Under the pieces are notes generated by a model. That model was given only the letters and a program-made list of their open reading frames with translations, had not been told where the DNA came from and did no database searches. The translations under genes were made by a program, and so were the position numbers. A DNA stretch of 64,000 nucleotides. It comes from Candidatus Trichorickettsia mobilis (GTDB lineage Bacteria > Pseudomonadota > Alphaproteobacteria > Rickettsiales > Rickettsiaceae). Every line of letters starts with the position of its first letter. The stretch's first letter is position 1. This document shows positions 1-10,383 of the stretch, piece by piece. Location: contig NZ_OY728607.1 of the NCBI RefSeq assembly GCF_963422225.1, positions 310,001 to 374,000 on the forward strand. The letters are read 5' to 3'.

Positions 1-1050
1 GTACGTACTCTGCCATTGGATGTAGTAGCAAAGATTAAGGTTGGAAAATCTGATAATCCTGAAAATGTAAAGCGTGTTGAGAAAATTATTTCAGAAAATA
101 CTTGGAATACATTATTTCCTTTGACTAATCAGAGTACAAAAGAAGGTACTCCAGAAGGCATAGGCATCTATACTTATGAAAATTTTCTGAAAGCTGTTGG
201 AGCATTTCCAGCTTTTTGTGGGAATTATGCAAATCATCCTAAGCTACGAGGTGTTGATGCTGATCAAGTATGTAAAAAATTACTGGCAACAACTTTTGCT
301 CATTTTAACAAAGAGACTAGTGCTAACTCTGCTGCTTGGACTACAAAAATTGAGAAACAAGGCTTATATTTTGTCAGAGAAGCTGATTGTATTAATGGGA
401 TGACAAATTATTGTAAAACAGATTACTTGCTTGGTGCAGCAGTCTATCCTGCAAATCTTCAAGAAGGAAATGCATATTTTGGTCGTGGAGCAAAACAATT
501 ATCTCATCCAGTAAATTACGCAACTTTATCTATTCTGCTATTTGGTAAACCTGATGTTTTATTGAAGTATCCTGATCTAGTTTCAACCACATGGTTAGCT
601 TTAGGCTCAGCAGTTTATTTTGCTTCTACGCCTATCTCATCTAAGCCAGCCATGATTGAAGTTATAGATGGCAATTATCAACCAAATGCTGTAGATCAGT
701 CTCGTAATTTTGTTCCAGGATTTGGGTTAACAACACATATTATTAATGGTGGCTATGAATGTATACCATTAGATAAAGATCTTAAAACTGATGATAGTGG
801 CACTCCTTATTGGAAGGTGCGAGCAAATTATTATAAATATTTTGCAAAGACATTGGGTGTATCGGGAACAATAGATGAAAATTCATTAAGCTGCTCAAAG
901 ATGAAGAGTAATTTTGATACCACAAGTGCTGCATCAAGACCATACTATTTTGCCCCAGGTGCATGTAATCCAGTTCAATGGGAACCAGCGCCAACTTTTA
1001 TGACGTATGGGGGAAGTGCTACATTAGCATTGTGTAAAGCTACAAAATAA
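1..1050 (+). CDS. GH19 family chitinase-like protein, 5' end outside window
   Basis: This looks like a glycoside hydrolase family 19 enzyme, which cleaves beta-1,4 links in chitin or related glycans. Counting from the TTG at base 16, AHFNKETS (residues 95-102) matches the family segment holding the catalytic acid, probably Glu100. YFGRGAKQLS (154-163) matches the substrate-cleft motif usually written YYGRGPIQLS, and GFGLTTHIINGGYEC near residue 235 matches the conserved INGGLEC segment. The frame is open to base 1, so the TTG is unlikely to be the real start and the N-terminus, with any signal peptide, is missing. Several cysteines would suit an exported protein. The GH19 call is firm; the substrate, and whether it acts on host, prey or arthropod chitin, is inference. 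Confidence 0.85.
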   Translation, partial: VRTLPLDVVAKIKVGKSDNPENVKRVEKIISENTWNTLFPLTNQSTKEGTPEGIGIYTYENFLKAVGAFPAFCGNYANHPKLRGVDADQVCKKLLATTFAHFNKETSANSAAWTTKIEKQGLYFVREADCINGMTNYCKTDYLLGAAVYPANLQEGNAYFGRGAKQLSHPVNYATLSILLFGKPDVLLKYPDLVSTTWLALGSAVYFASTPISSKPAMIEVIDGNYQPNAVDQSRNFVPGFGLTTHIINGGYECIPLDKDLKTDDSGTPYWKVRANYYKYFAKTLGVSGTIDENSLSCSKMKSNFDTTSAASRPYYFAPGACNPVQWEPAPTFMTYGGSATLALCKATK

Positions 1051-1109
1051 CATATGATAGTAATATAATTATATCTATCAAATTTTAAACTTACAACTCT
1101 CACAAATCT

Positions 1110-1162
1110 TAAGCTAAGGAAGCGCATGCAGTAATTAATTTGTTTTGCGCAACCTTATCTTA
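1110..1162. terminator. Imperfect hairpin downstream of the chitinase gene
   Basis: Two 17-base arms, 1110-1126 and 1146-1162, are reverse complements with three mismatches and enclose a 19-base loop. The position, 60 bases after the chitinase stop and before a convergent gene, suits a transcription end, but there is no clear T-run, so it may simply be a small palindromic repeat. Confidence 0.4.
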
Positions 1163-1202
1163 GAATTTGACTGTCACCACCTAACTGACCGGCACTATAT
1201 AA

Positions 1203-1880
1203 CTAATTTAGATCTGCATCTTCTTCAAGATGGCCTATTAAGTCCAAGTGTGGTGATTGATGATGCTTAATATCAATCAGTGCTTTTGTTGTTTCTTCCA
1301 TTCCGGTGTATGGTGAATATGATAGTAGTGTATTATGTAGAGCTTCGGTTAATTTAATATCGTAAGTATAAAAAAAAGTCTCTAATGCTTGATAATAACT
1401 ACCAGCGACTAAATGATGATAAATCTTATTAAGTAAATCAGGATTATCAGATGACGCTGAATTAAACTGTGCTATATATTCACACAGCTCTTTTGTAAGA
1501 TTGTTTAAATAATTACCAGTACTTATATTACTTACTATAACTTTAATAGTAATAGCATTCTTGATAAGGGATGATAAAAATTCATTAGCTTTAACTGTAT
1601 TGTTCTGTTGTGTTACTTTGAAACAAATGCTCGTAAGCTGAGTACTTGGTATCACTTGAAGCAATTCTGATACTTCATCCCACGTTAATTTTTGATAATA
1701 GTCAATATCACTCCAATTTAGCTCTGTGATGCTATTTCTGCTAAGCACGCTAGGTAATTCCTCGTAATTACCAGCTTTAATTAACTGATAACACTTATCG
1801 CTTGGATTAGAGAACTTGTCATCCAAAAGTTTTGGCAAAGGAAGTGGCGGTTTTTCATGAGGTACCTGAATCGTGCTCAT
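1203..1880 (-). pseudogene. C-terminal fragment of the interrupted repeat protein
   Basis: This 225-codon frame has its own ATG at 1880 but is open upstream to the IS5 boundary at 1993 in the frame of the interrupted gene, so the ATG is probably internal. It holds two copies of the helical motif (KCYQLIKAGNYEELPSVL near residue 30 and KIYHHLVAGSYYQALETF near residue 150) and one leucine-rich-like segment around residues 70-85. No known catalytic motif is visible. It could still be translated as a small separate protein. Confidence 0.7.
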
Positions 1881-1996
1881 CTTAACATCACCATATTTAA
1901 CATCAACTCCATTTATAATGCACCTGGTGAACTTGCTCAGCTCAATAAATTCAGCAATTGTCTGTTGATAATTACTATCCTTCTCATAATTGAAAT

Positions 1997-2904
1997 AGAC
2001 CTCTTTCGAAACTCATTTACCAAGATCCCAATTATATAAACCAGCAATTAAATTGAACCTAAGACCAAATCTTTTGCGTCTATTTCGATATTTATCAGCA
2101 ATTATTTTAAAACGCTTTAACATACCTATAACATTTTCATTTAATACTCTGTCACTTGCTAAACTTCTATTATTTTTCTTATCTTCTTTGGTTAAAGCAT
2201 TCTTTTTACTCTTTTTCTTTGGTAGCTCAGAATTTGTATGAATCTTCTGTAAGCCTTGATAACCAGTATCAGTAATCACTTTAACCTCAGGCAGTATATG
2301 GGTTCTTGATTCTTTAAATAATTTAAAATCATGACGCTTACCATTGGAAAAAGAAGTGCATATGACTCGTTTGCTTTTCTTATCTACTACTATTTGAGTC
2401 TTTAACGTATGTCTTTTCTTTTTACCTGAGTAATAGTATTTCTGTTTTTTTGGGGTCGCTCTATAGGGCTTTCTGTAGCATCTATTAAAACTAATTCATA
2501 CTCCATACCGCTTTTAACTAGAGCCTTCTTACCTGGAAGAGCAAAATCCGGATGTTTTATTAGAGTGTCTTCAACAAAACGAATTGTTTTAAATGCACTG
2601 CTTTCGCTAACCCCATAATTCTTAGCTATATGAAAATAGGTACGGTATTCCCTTAAATATTCAAGTGTCATTAATAGGCTGTCTTCCATACTAAGACTAG
2701 CTCTTCTGCCACCTTGGTACCTCCTATTTATTTGTTTCTCTGTCTTTAAAATCCCTACCATCTTTTCGAATGTACTATTTCTTACCCCAGTTAATCTTCT
2801 AAAATGCTCTTCCGATAAAATGCTTAAATTTTTATATCTCATATAGTTCTAAATTAAGTAAATTCGACTTTATAGCATATTTAGTCCAGTTTCGAAAGAG
2901 GTCT
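1997..2904 (-). mobile_element. IS5-family insertion sequence, copy 1 (908 bp)
   Basis: The ends are inverted repeats AGACCTCTTTCGAAACT and AGTTTCGAAAGAGGTCT, and both sides carry AAT (1994-1996 and 2905-2907) as a 3-bp target duplication. The length of 908 bp matches the other two copies in this window exactly. It splits the repeat-protein gene. It is almost identical to copy 3 at 58070; one difference seen is Asp instead of Glu in the NWDLGK end of the second frame. Confidence 0.95.
2013..2842 (-). CDS. IS5-family transposase, two frames joined by -1 frameshifting
   Basis: The first frame (2842 to 2402, 146 codons) starts MRYKNLSILSEEHFRRLTGV and holds the helix-turn-helix-like region and the first catalytic Asp (LVLIDATESPIERP). 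The second frame continues as QKYYYSGKKKRHTLKTQ, has the second Asp in VITDTGYQGLQ and ends at 2013 with NWDLGK. The two overlap at the heptamer A AAA AAC (minus strand, 2450-2444), set in the zero frame as expected for programmed -1 slippage. The fused product of about 275 residues is normal for this IS5 subgroup. The copy looks intact and could be active. Confidence 0.9.
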
Positions 2905-3973
2905 AATGTATTATCTGAAGATTCATTTTTGGAACTTGTGAGATTATCTCAAACAACTTAGTTGTTTCTCCATAGGTTAATGGTTCAAAAGAAGATAGAC
3001 CGAGTTCGATTATATTATTATTGATCAAAAAATTCTTTAGCGTATCATAATAACCAGCTTTAAGCATCATATAGCAAATCTTAGAGATACAAGTATAGTT
3101 CTCGTCCGCTATATTTTCCATATTCGCCATATCTTCCATCAATCTAGTAGTAGCATAACCATACATTGACTTAAAAAGCCTGGAACTAGAAATTGGGCTC
3201 ACCGAATCATCTATATGTCTACCTAATCTATGTAAAATATTATCTCTCCCATCCCCATCATTTAAGTAAAAATCTTTGAGAGATTCACTCTTGTTACTGT
3301 AAACAATCATTAGTAGCTCTTCCGGTAAAGGCTTATCTGTCATTAAATAAACTTGATTGATAATTTTTGTTTCTGTTATTATCTTAAACAGCTCCAAAGT
3401 TTCAGCTAAATTTAATTCATCTAAATTAAACTTGAGCACTTTAATATCATTATTAAGAAGAAAAAGCTTTAACTGCTCCACTGAACCAGAATTAATGAAA
3501 TGTTTGGAAATATTAAAGCATCGAAGATTTTGTAGTTCTTTATATTCCTCCATTTCTTCTCTTGATAGAGCGCTGAGATCCATGTTAGAACCATAGATAA
3601 ACTCAATTATACTTAATGAGATACCTTCTAGATTTGTACTTTGTAAATTTTCATAAGTTATAGCGTAGGCTGCTAGAAAATTTCTTAATTCTGAGTAATA
3701 ACTACTATTAATTAGTTCATCACAAATATCTTTAAGCAAATCATAATCATTAAATCTCTGTTGGTATTCTCTATTAAATTTAGTTATTTTTGACAAAAGA
3801 TTCTCTTCATTACCATTAAAATCAAGCTGGAACTGAAGGTTATTTTTAATTATGCGCTCTGTTAATAATCGCTTATCTTCGTGATTATTAACCTCTTGAT
3901 CTCCTAAACTAACTTTGATAACACCGGTTTCTTTAATATTATCAAATAACTTCAGAGTTTGCTCTATAGTCAA
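2903..3973 (-). pseudogene. Central fragment of the interrupted repeat protein
   Basis: The frame begins directly after the in-frame TAA at 3980-3982. The TTG at 3973 is only the first possible start codon. It ends at a TAG made by the IS5 boundary. The helical motif occurs about three times, for example DICDELINSSYYSELRNFL and KICYMMLKAGYYDTLKNFL, followed by PLTYGETTKLFEII. That last segment parallels PLTIEQTLKLFDNI at the very start of this fragment, which is why the upstream frame and this one are read as one gene. Confidence 0.75.
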
Positions 3974-3979
3974 CGGTAT

Positions 3980-5041
3980 TTAATCTGGCAAAACTGACAA
4001 ATGAGTGACATTATTAAATATCAAAAAAGTCAATAACCTATTGTAATGACCACCCTTAATCAGCGCAGTACAAATTTCATCAGACATAGCTTGCGATTGC
4101 TCGATCGAGCTTAGTCTTTCATAAGCTGCTATTTTGCTTATAACTTCCTCATTCATACCAAAACTCATCCAGATTTTATTAGTTATATGATGATTGGTAA
4201 TAAAATCAAATAATCCACTGTAAACACCTTCTTTAATTAGTTGATAACAAATTTTCTTAATCGTTGGCAATATCTCATCGCTGGCTGTACGTGTTTTTTG
4301 CAAGTTTGCAAATAGATCTATCGATGACCGAGTATTAATGCTAATAATATCATTAACATTAGGTATATTATGACTTTTAAGAAAAGTAGCTAACGATTCA
4401 AAATAGCCTTGCGTAATTAGATCATAACAAATTCCATTCAACAAATTTTTGTCTGTTATGCCTGCCTTTAGCATTTTATTAAAAGTAGCTATCTTAATTA
4501 AGGCAGGGTCTTCAGATTGATTATATAGATTGAAATTAGTTGTTATATGGTCATTGGTACAATACGGCACTAATAATCGTGCATAATCAAGATCATCAAC
4601 TTGCACGAAAAAATTCTCAACTTTGCTGTTTGATACAGCTCTAAATAGATTCATTTGATCAGGAAGATTAATAGTACCAGCGCGTATATTACCTACATGC
4701 AATGTAGTAATTTTGGTTTCCGACAGAATTCGAGCTAATGTTTGAGCTTCATTTGACGACAACTTACCGATTAATTTAAATTCATCAATAAATGTTGCTG
4801 GTAAAACGTTAATCAATATTTCTCGCGTTGAATTTGTAACCAAAGTAAGCGAAGTAATATGCGTAGTTGGCAACACTTCAGCTAGCATACTCATTGTTGC
4901 TTGTTCATGATCATAATTACTAGATAAATCTAATAATAGTTTATTAGTAGTACTATTTCGAAGTTCACTGTATAACCTCTCCATATCTTCTAGACTGTTA
5001 ATACGTACCTGCGATGTAGTTTCAAAATCAATAGTTTTCAT
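3980..5041 (-). pseudogene. N-terminal fragment of the interrupted repeat protein
   Basis: The true start of the gene is probably the ATG at 5041 (MKTIDFETTSQVRINSLEDM). The first half has three or four leucine-rich-like units (LPTTHITSLTLV, LPATFIDEFKLI, LSETKITTLHVG). The second half has three copies of the helical motif (GICYDLITQGYFESLATFL, KICYQLIKEGVYSGLFDFI, EICTALIKGGHYNRLLTFL). No signal peptide is seen. If expressed alone it would be a 353-residue protein lacking the later repeats. Confidence 0.75.
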
Positions 5042-5147
5042 GATAGCCCCTTGTATCTATAATATAATATATGTAATGTATATTATCATATCTATTAATG
5101 TAATTCATGTCAATATGTTGATACTTTAATTTTAATTAAATATTAAA

Positions 5148-5399
5148 GAGCAATTAAAACCGCCAAAAACTTCCGTTCTTAAGTCTGAGCTGAGGGAGCT
5201 TCGCTCTCGTGGCAATCCAATTTACTTATTATTGAGAGTGTTCAATAAACTGTGTCAAGTCGTCATTGCGAGGGCTAAGCCCGAAGCAATCTAGTCTTGC
5301 TATGTGGGCTTTTCTGGATTGCTACGAGAGCGAAGCTCCCTCAGCTCAGACGATTGCAACTACCTCTGCGGTGTTTAATAAAATATTTTAATTGGCAAC
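5148..5399. repeat. MITE-like palindromic repeat in the 5042-5604 gap, family with CAATTAAAA ends
   Basis: The 560-base gap before pheS holds no gene. It contains a nested palindrome: outer ends CAATTAAAAC and TTTTAATTGGCAAC, inner arms GTCTGAGCTGAGGGAGCTTC (from 5183) and its complement ending at 5351, and in the centre the common module GAGAGTGTTCAATAAACTG plus CGTCATTGCGAGG. The same outer and inner arms recur at 20238-20418. A half-repeat ending CCGTGAACACTCAC lies at about 5559-5572. Confidence 0.75.
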
Positions 5400-5604
5400 T
5401 GGCATTAAGGTAGATAATATGTACATTCTAAAAAAATGATGTATATTTAATCTATAAGTTAAATTATTATGGGTGCTAGGATTTATAAATAGTTGTATGA
5501 ATATTTGGTTAGCTGTATACAAGGCGTCATCGCTCAGACGACTTTCTACATCAAAAAACCGTGAACACTCACAAAGAAAAAATTAATCGAAATTAATCCG
5601 TAAT

Positions 5605-6633
5605 ATGCTCAAACATCTGATCGAATCAGCGGCAGATAAAATTGCTGTGGCTAACAATTTAAATGAATTACAACAAATTAAAGTTGAATTTCTTGGTAAA
5701 AAAAGCCCTGTAACTCAGGCTATGCAGCAACTAGGATCGCTTAGTGAGTCTGAGCGCAAAATTTTTGGTCAACAAATCAATGAAGTAAAACAACGCATTA
5801 CCGAATTAATTCAGGAAAAACAAATTATCCTTGAAGCTCAAGCTTTAGAACAACGATTACACAGCGAAATCTTAGATCTTACCTTACCAGCAAGACCACG
5901 CCAATATGGCAGCGTTCATCCGGTCAGCCAAGCTTTAGAAGAATTAACTCAAATTTTTGCTAAATTTGGCTTAACTGCAAAATATGGGCCAAGCATCGAA
6001 ACTGACTGGTATAACTTCACCGCATTAAATATTGATGAGCATCATCCAGCGCGACAAATGCATGATACATTTTATCTTAAATTTGGTGAAGTATTACGTA
6101 CTCATACCTCACCAATTCAAATAAGAACAATGCAGCATGAAAAACCACCCTTTAGAATAATTGCTCCAGGTAGAACTTATAGATCTGATTCTGATCTAAC
6201 TCATACGCCGATGTTTCATCAAATTGAGGGGTTGGTAATAGATAAAAATATTCATATGGGACATTTGAAATATATAATTATAGAATTTATTAAGCATTTC
6301 TTTGAACAGACAAATATTAAAATACGATTTAGGCCAAGTTTTTTTCCTTTTACTGAACCATCTGTTGAGGTGGATATTTGTTTAAGTGATAATAATAAAT
6401 GGTTGGAGGTGCTTGGTTGTGGCATGGTGCACCCTAAAGTGTTAGAGAATGTAAATATTGACCCAAATGAATGGCAGGGCTTTGCTTTTGGTTTGGGAGT
6501 TGAGCGTTTGGCGATGCTTAAATATAATATCAAGGATTTACGGCAATTTTTTGATGGCGACATACGTTGGCTAAAACATTATAATTTTTCTGCATTTGAT
6601 GTTCCCACATTAGTTGGGGGGCTAACAAAATGA
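5605..6633 (+). CDS. pheS: Phenylalanine--tRNA ligase alpha subunit
   Basis: This is the catalytic subunit of the cytoplasmic (alpha-beta)2 enzyme that charges tRNA-Phe. The 342-residue length is typical. Residues 1-85 form the N-terminal coiled coil; the class II core follows, with motif 2 around [20 protein letters not shown] (190-209) and motif 3 near [14 protein letters not shown] (about 291-304). The start ATG at 5605 gives the expected N-terminus. The gene overlaps pheT by ATGA, so the subunits are probably translationally coupled. No leader peptide or T-box structure is obvious upstream, where the gap is filled with repeats. Confidence 0.97.
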   Translation: MLKHLIESAADKIAVANNLNELQQIKVEFLGKKSPVTQAMQQLGSLSESERKIFGQQINEVKQRITELIQEKQIILEAQALEQRLHSEILDLTLPARPRQYGSVHPVSQALEELTQIFAKFGLTAKYGPSIETDWYNFTALNIDEHHPARQMHDTFYLKFGEVLRTHTSPIQIRTMQHEKPPFRIIAPGRTYRSDSDLTHTPMFHQIEGLVIDKNIHMGHLKYIIIEFIKHFFEQTNIKIRFRPSFFPFTEPSVEVDICLSDNNKWLEVLGCGMVHPKVLENVNIDPNEWQGFAFGLGVERLAMLKYNIKDLRQFFDGDIRWLKHYNFSAFDVPTLVGGLTK

Positions 6634-9020
6634 AATTTACTTTATCATGGTTAAAGCGTTTTTTAGATACTGATGCTACGGTTGCCGAAATTGCCACAGC
6701 ATTAACTAATATTGGTTTAGAAGTTGAATCAGTAACTGATAGAAGACAGGAACTGGTCGATTTTACTGTGGCTCATATTAGTGATACTATACCACATCCA
6801 GCTGCTGATAAATTAAGAATTTGTACCGTACAAACAACAACAGAAAACTTGCAAATTGTCTGCGGAGCTCCAAATGCACGGGCTGGAATCAAAGTGGTGT
6901 TGGCTAGGGTTGGTGTAGAAATTCCTAATGGTAAATTTAAAATTAAGGCCTCAGAAATTAGGGGAGTTAAAAGCATGGGAATGCTTTGTTCTGCAGCAGA
7001 GCTCCTGATTGGCAGTGATGCTGATGGGATTATTGAGTTACCAGATAGTGCTAATATTGGTGAACAGTTTATCAAATATTATGGCTTGGATGATCCGGTA
7101 ATCCAGGTAAATGTTACCCCAAATCGTGGTGATGCACTTGGAGTATATGGCATTGCTCGTGATTTGGCAGCTGTAGATATTGGTAGATTACTGCCACTTG
7201 AATTACCAAAAATTGATCGCAGCTTCCACTCCGAATTTAGAGTTAAAGTAATCGCTACCGAAGCTTGTCCTTTATTTTGCGTTCGTGAATTTAAAAACGT
7301 CAATAATATAGAGAGCCCAAGCTGGTTAAAACAATTATTAGAAAATATTGGGGTACGTTCGATTTCAGCCATTGTCGATATTACTAATTACATGGCTTAC
7401 AGTTTTAGTCAACCAATGCATGCCTATGATGCTGATAAACTAGCTGGTTTAGAAGTAAAACTATTGGAAGATAAGCAACAATTTCAGGCCTTAAATAACA
7501 AAGAGTATAAATGCCTTCCTGAAGATTTAGTGATTTGTGATGGTAACAATGTTCATGCTCTTGCTGGAATTATTGGTAGCAATATTAGTGCCTGTAGTGA
7601 AAATACTCGTAATATAATATTAGAAGCAGCAGTATTTGAACCATTACTGATCACTAAAACTGGACGTAGATTACAAATTGATACTGATTCCAAATATCGT
7701 TTTGAACGCCGAGTCGATAAAACTTTCGTTGCTTCAGCTTTAGATATTGCAACGCAAATGATTTTATCAATTTGTGGTGGAGAAGTTAGTGAGATGTTGG
7801 TAATAAAATCGTTGTCACAAACTGAAGCTCATAATGGTTTTATTGATTTTGCGCCAAGCTTTTTCCAGCAATATAGCGGCTTGACTTTATCAACAGAGCA
7901 AATTTGTACTATCTTAAAAAAACTGGGCTTTAATATAGTGGTTGTTGATGAAATTTTAAAAATACAAATACCAGCTTGGCGCCATGATGTTAAGATCAAG
8001 GAAGATATTGTTGAAGAAATTTTACGCATATATGGCTATGACCGGATTTCAGAAATTGCTTTGCCTAATTCAGAGATTATAAGTGTAATACCAGTAGCAC
8101 AAAAACGCCTGCATGATCTCCGAAGAATAAGTGCATGTGCCGGCTATGATGAGGTAATCACCTGGTCGTTTATGAACAGTACTACCGCACAATTATTTGC
8201 TGAATTGCATAACGAGCTAGTGCTGATCAACCCTATCAGCGTTGATCTAGATTATATGCGGCCTAGTATTGTGCCTAACCTTCTGGCGATCATTGCCAAG
8301 AATCAAGCAAGAGGGGTGACTGATATGTCTCTATTTGAAATTGGTCCAGTATTTTATGGAATAAAACCAGAAGATGAAATAACAATGATATCGGGAGTTA
8401 GATGTGGAAATTATCTGCCAAAAAATTGCCATGATGCTGCCAGAATAGTTGATGTATTTGATATTAAAGCTGATTTAGCGGTGATATTATCGCATTTGGA
8501 GCTATCTATTGATCGATGCCAGATATCTGCAACTAAACATATTTATTATCATCCAACTAGATCAGCAAACTTATCGTTAGGTAAGAATATTATTGGGCAT
8601 TTTGGACAAATTCACCCTACTATATTGCAACATTTTGATATAGCAGGTGAGGTGATAGCGTTTGAATTAAATATCACGAATATTCCTACGTCTAAGCCAA
8701 AATTTGGTAGAAGAACAGAATTTATAACTTCTGATTTTCAGGTTAACTATCGTGACTATGCTTTTATAATAGATGTAGAGCAACCAGTCGGTAATATAAT
8801 TTCCTATATTAAAAATATTGATAAAAAACTGATCAAAGCTGTAGAGTTATTTGATGTTTATAATGCTGCCAAAATTGCAATAGGAAAAAAGTCAGTGGCG
8901 ATTTCTGTGCAAATTCAAGCAGATGATCATACATTAACCGAAGAAGAATTACTCAAACTACATGATGCAATTATTGATGGGGTAAGAAAGAATTTTGGCG
9001 GGGAGATTCGTAAGTTATAG
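6630..9020 (+). CDS. pheT: Phenylalanine--tRNA ligase beta subunit
   Basis: This is the large partner of PheS, used for tRNA binding and editing. In order it shows an EMAP-type tRNA-binding domain (residues 40-150, with [21 protein letters not shown]), the B3/B4 editing region (about 210-390), the B5 domain (about 410-480, [21 protein letters not shown]), a class-II-like core and a C-terminal ferredoxin-like anticodon-binding domain (about 700-796). At 796 residues it has full length. It starts inside the pheS stop region (ATGA overlap) and ends within a hairpin that may terminate transcription. Confidence 0.97.
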   Translation: MKFTLSWLKRFLDTDATVAEIATALTNIGLEVESVTDRRQELVDFTVAHISDTIPHPAADKLRICTVQTTTENLQIVCGAPNARAGIKVVLARVGVEIPNGKFKIKASEIRGVKSMGMLCSAAELLIGSDADGIIELPDSANIGEQFIKYYGLDDPVIQVNVTPNRGDALGVYGIARDLAAVDIGRLLPLELPKIDRSFHSEFRVKVIATEACPLFCVREFKNVNNIESPSWLKQLLENIGVRSISAIVDITNYMAYSFSQPMHAYDADKLAGLEVKLLEDKQQFQALNNKEYKCLPEDLVICDGNNVHALAGIIGSNISACSENTRNIILEAAVFEPLLITKTGRRLQIDTDSKYRFERRVDKTFVASALDIATQMILSICGGEVSEMLVIKSLSQTEAHNGFIDFAPSFFQQYSGLTLSTEQICTILKKLGFNIVVVDEILKIQIPAWRHDVKIKEDIVEEILRIYGYDRISEIALPNSEIISVIPVAQKRLHDLRRISACAGYDEVITWSFMNSTTAQLFAELHNELVLINPISVDLDYMRPSIVPNLLAIIAKNQARGVTDMSLFEIGPVFYGIKPEDEITMISGVRCGNYLPKNCHDAARIVDVFDIKADLAVILSHLELSIDRCQISATKHIYYHPTRSANLSLGKNIIGHFGQIHPTILQHFDIAGEVIAFELNITNIPTSKPKFGRRTEFITSDFQVNYRDYAFIIDVEQPVGNIISYIKNIDKKLIKAVELFDVYNAAKIAIGKKSVAISVQIQADDHTLTEEELLKLHDAIIDGVRKNFGGEIRKL

Positions 9021-9047
9021 CTTCAACCATTAATAATTGAAGCTATA
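9016..9047. terminator. Hairpin between convergent pheT and the 9066-10268 gene
   Basis: An 11-base perfect stem, TATAGCTTCAA at 9016-9026 and TTGAAGCTATA at 9037-9047, has a 10-base loop. It covers the pheT stop codon and is followed by AT-rich sequence on both sides, so it could serve both converging genes. Confidence 0.6.
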
Positions 9048-9065
9048 ATTAATCATTATACCAAT

Positions 9066-10268
9066 TCAAATCTCTTCTTCATTAAGATGAATAATATAAT
9101 TATTATTGCCTAATAATGATTGTTGATTACCGTCGTTATTAGGCCTTGTAAAGCAACAACAGCAACAATCATATTTTACCCAATCAGTAAAAACTTCCCA
9201 GCATGTTTTCTCTGGTTGTACGAATCTTACTTGTGTTGTATTATCCTTGCTTATTATTTTTGGTGTTTGAGTGAAAGCATCAGCCATTATTTTTTCTTTA
9301 TAGATGGCTAATTTCTCTTTTGTTTCTTGTTGTATTATTTTCAGCTGGCTGTTGTACTTATTTTCTAGATTTGCTAATTCTTCTTGATGTGACAAGTGCA
9401 TTTTATTGGCTTGTTGTGAAAAATCTATTTTCAGCGCTTCAATTTCTTGCTTTAGTTTTTTAGATAGATCCTCTTTAAATAATTCATTAAAAGCATTGGG
9501 TTTTACAGGTTGCTGTATTATTTCTTGTTTATCTTGTAAAACAGCTTTCTTATTTTCTTTCGGTGAAATTAGTTCATAAGCATCTGGCATATTTTGCTGT
9601 ATAAAATTCTCTATGTCTTTTTCATCAACGTTGCTTTTAAACTCAAGTTTAACTTGTGATTGATCCATTTTTTCAATGTAAGTTAATTGCTCTTGAACAT
9701 TAGTTCCTGTTTTATTTTGGGTTAATCGTTCTATATGTAGTTGTTCTTCAGCAATTTTTTTTGCAAATTCAATTTTTTGCTCTAATTGAAAATTTCTACA
9801 GTCTCGTAAGAAGTTTGGTAAATGTAGTTGATTGGTATCAACGAGATGTACAAACGTGAAATCATTGGTGTGTGCATCTTGTGCGTGAGCGTATTTGAAT
9901 AAAGTGTAGAATGCGTTATTTTTTTCTAGAGCATTCATTGAATTTAATTCATCTGTAATATAATCTTCTAGTTCTTTGACATTACCTTTAAAATCTATAG
10001 CTGACTTTATGATAACGTAAGTATTTAAATCAGCTTGGTTTTTATTATCTGGATATTTATCAGTAAAAAATTGTAATATTTCGTCAAAGCTTGACAGCAA
10101 AATATTTTCTTTAATTGGTAAGTCTATACTATTACCTGTAGATAATAAGATTTTAACATTACTAATCGTGTCTCCTATTTTTAAATTACCAAATAATTGT
10201 TGTGACAATTTAGTGAAGCCTAACTGAAGGCCAGGCATGTTAGAAGCAAAGTCTGTTTGATTTTTCAT
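9066..10268 (-). CDS. Hypothetical coiled-coil protein with a five-cysteine cluster
   Basis: I do not recognise a family for this 400-residue protein. The N-terminus (MKNQTDFASNMPGLQLGFTK) has no signal peptide. Residues from about 255 to 335 are rich in Lys, Glu and Gln with heptad-like spacing and probably form a coiled coil. Near the C-terminus is CWEVFTDWVKYD followed by five consecutive cysteines (368-372) and a polar tail. A Cys run beside aromatic residues is what lipid-modified proteins such as palmitoylated effectors often show, but that role is speculation. The gene stands alone between convergent pheT and a small hypothetical gene. Confidence 0.6.
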   Translation of the reverse strand: MKNQTDFASNMPGLQLGFTKLSQQLFGNLKIGDTISNVKILLSTGNSIDLPIKENILLSSFDEILQFFTDKYPDNKNQADLNTYVIIKSAIDFKGNVKELEDYITDELNSMNALEKNNAFYTLFKYAHAQDAHTNDFTFVHLVDTNQLHLPNFLRDCRNFQLEQKIEFAKKIAEEQLHIERLTQNKTGTNVQEQLTYIEKMDQSQVKLEFKSNVDEKDIENFIQQNMPDAYELISPKENKKAVLQDKQEIIQQPVKPNAFNELFKEDLSKKLKQEIEALKIDFSQQANKMHLSHQEELANLENKYNSQLKIIQQETKEKLAIYKEKIMADAFTQTPKIISKDNTTQVRFVQPEKTCWEVFTDWVKYDCCCCCFTRPNNDGNQQSLLGNNNYIIHLNEEEI

Positions 10269-10383
10269 AGCTACATCCCCCTTAGATATTGTTAATATAA
10301 TTTATGCTCAGAAATCATATCATGATAGATAAATAATTAATAAGAATCAATGATTTTAGATAGAGTGTAAGTAAATATTACAG

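Larger units (their letters stand above)
1203..5041 (-). pseudogene. Long leucine-rich/helical repeat protein gene, broken by a stop codon and an IS5 element
   Basis: Three minus-strand frames (3980-5041, 2903-3973, 1203-1993) are parts of one gene. The first ends in TAA at 3980-3982 and the next continues in exactly the same frame, with matching repeat residues on both sides of the stop. The second is cut at 2905 by the IS5 element. Removing 1997-2904 plus one 3-bp duplication joins it in frame to the third part, and the total becomes 2928 bases, exactly 976 codons including the stop. The encoded protein mixes leucine-rich segments (LAEVLPTTHITSLTLV type) with a recurring motif of the type ICYxLIKxGxYxxLxxFL followed by NNI. 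Such proteins are usually secreted or host-interacting in intracellular bacteria, which is inference here. The pieces may still be transcribed. Confidence 0.85.

Noticed and set aside
1..1050. Prophage lysis cassette around the chitinase
   Set aside because: No holin, tail or other phage gene is seen nearby, although the upstream side is outside the window.
5148..5400. Repeated modules resembling a CRISPR array
   Set aside because: The repeats are palindromic, few and of unequal spacing, with no regular spacers and no cas gene nearby.
5400..5604. T-box or phenylalanine leader upstream of pheS
   Set aside because: No Phe-rich leader peptide or recognisable T-box sequence could be found.
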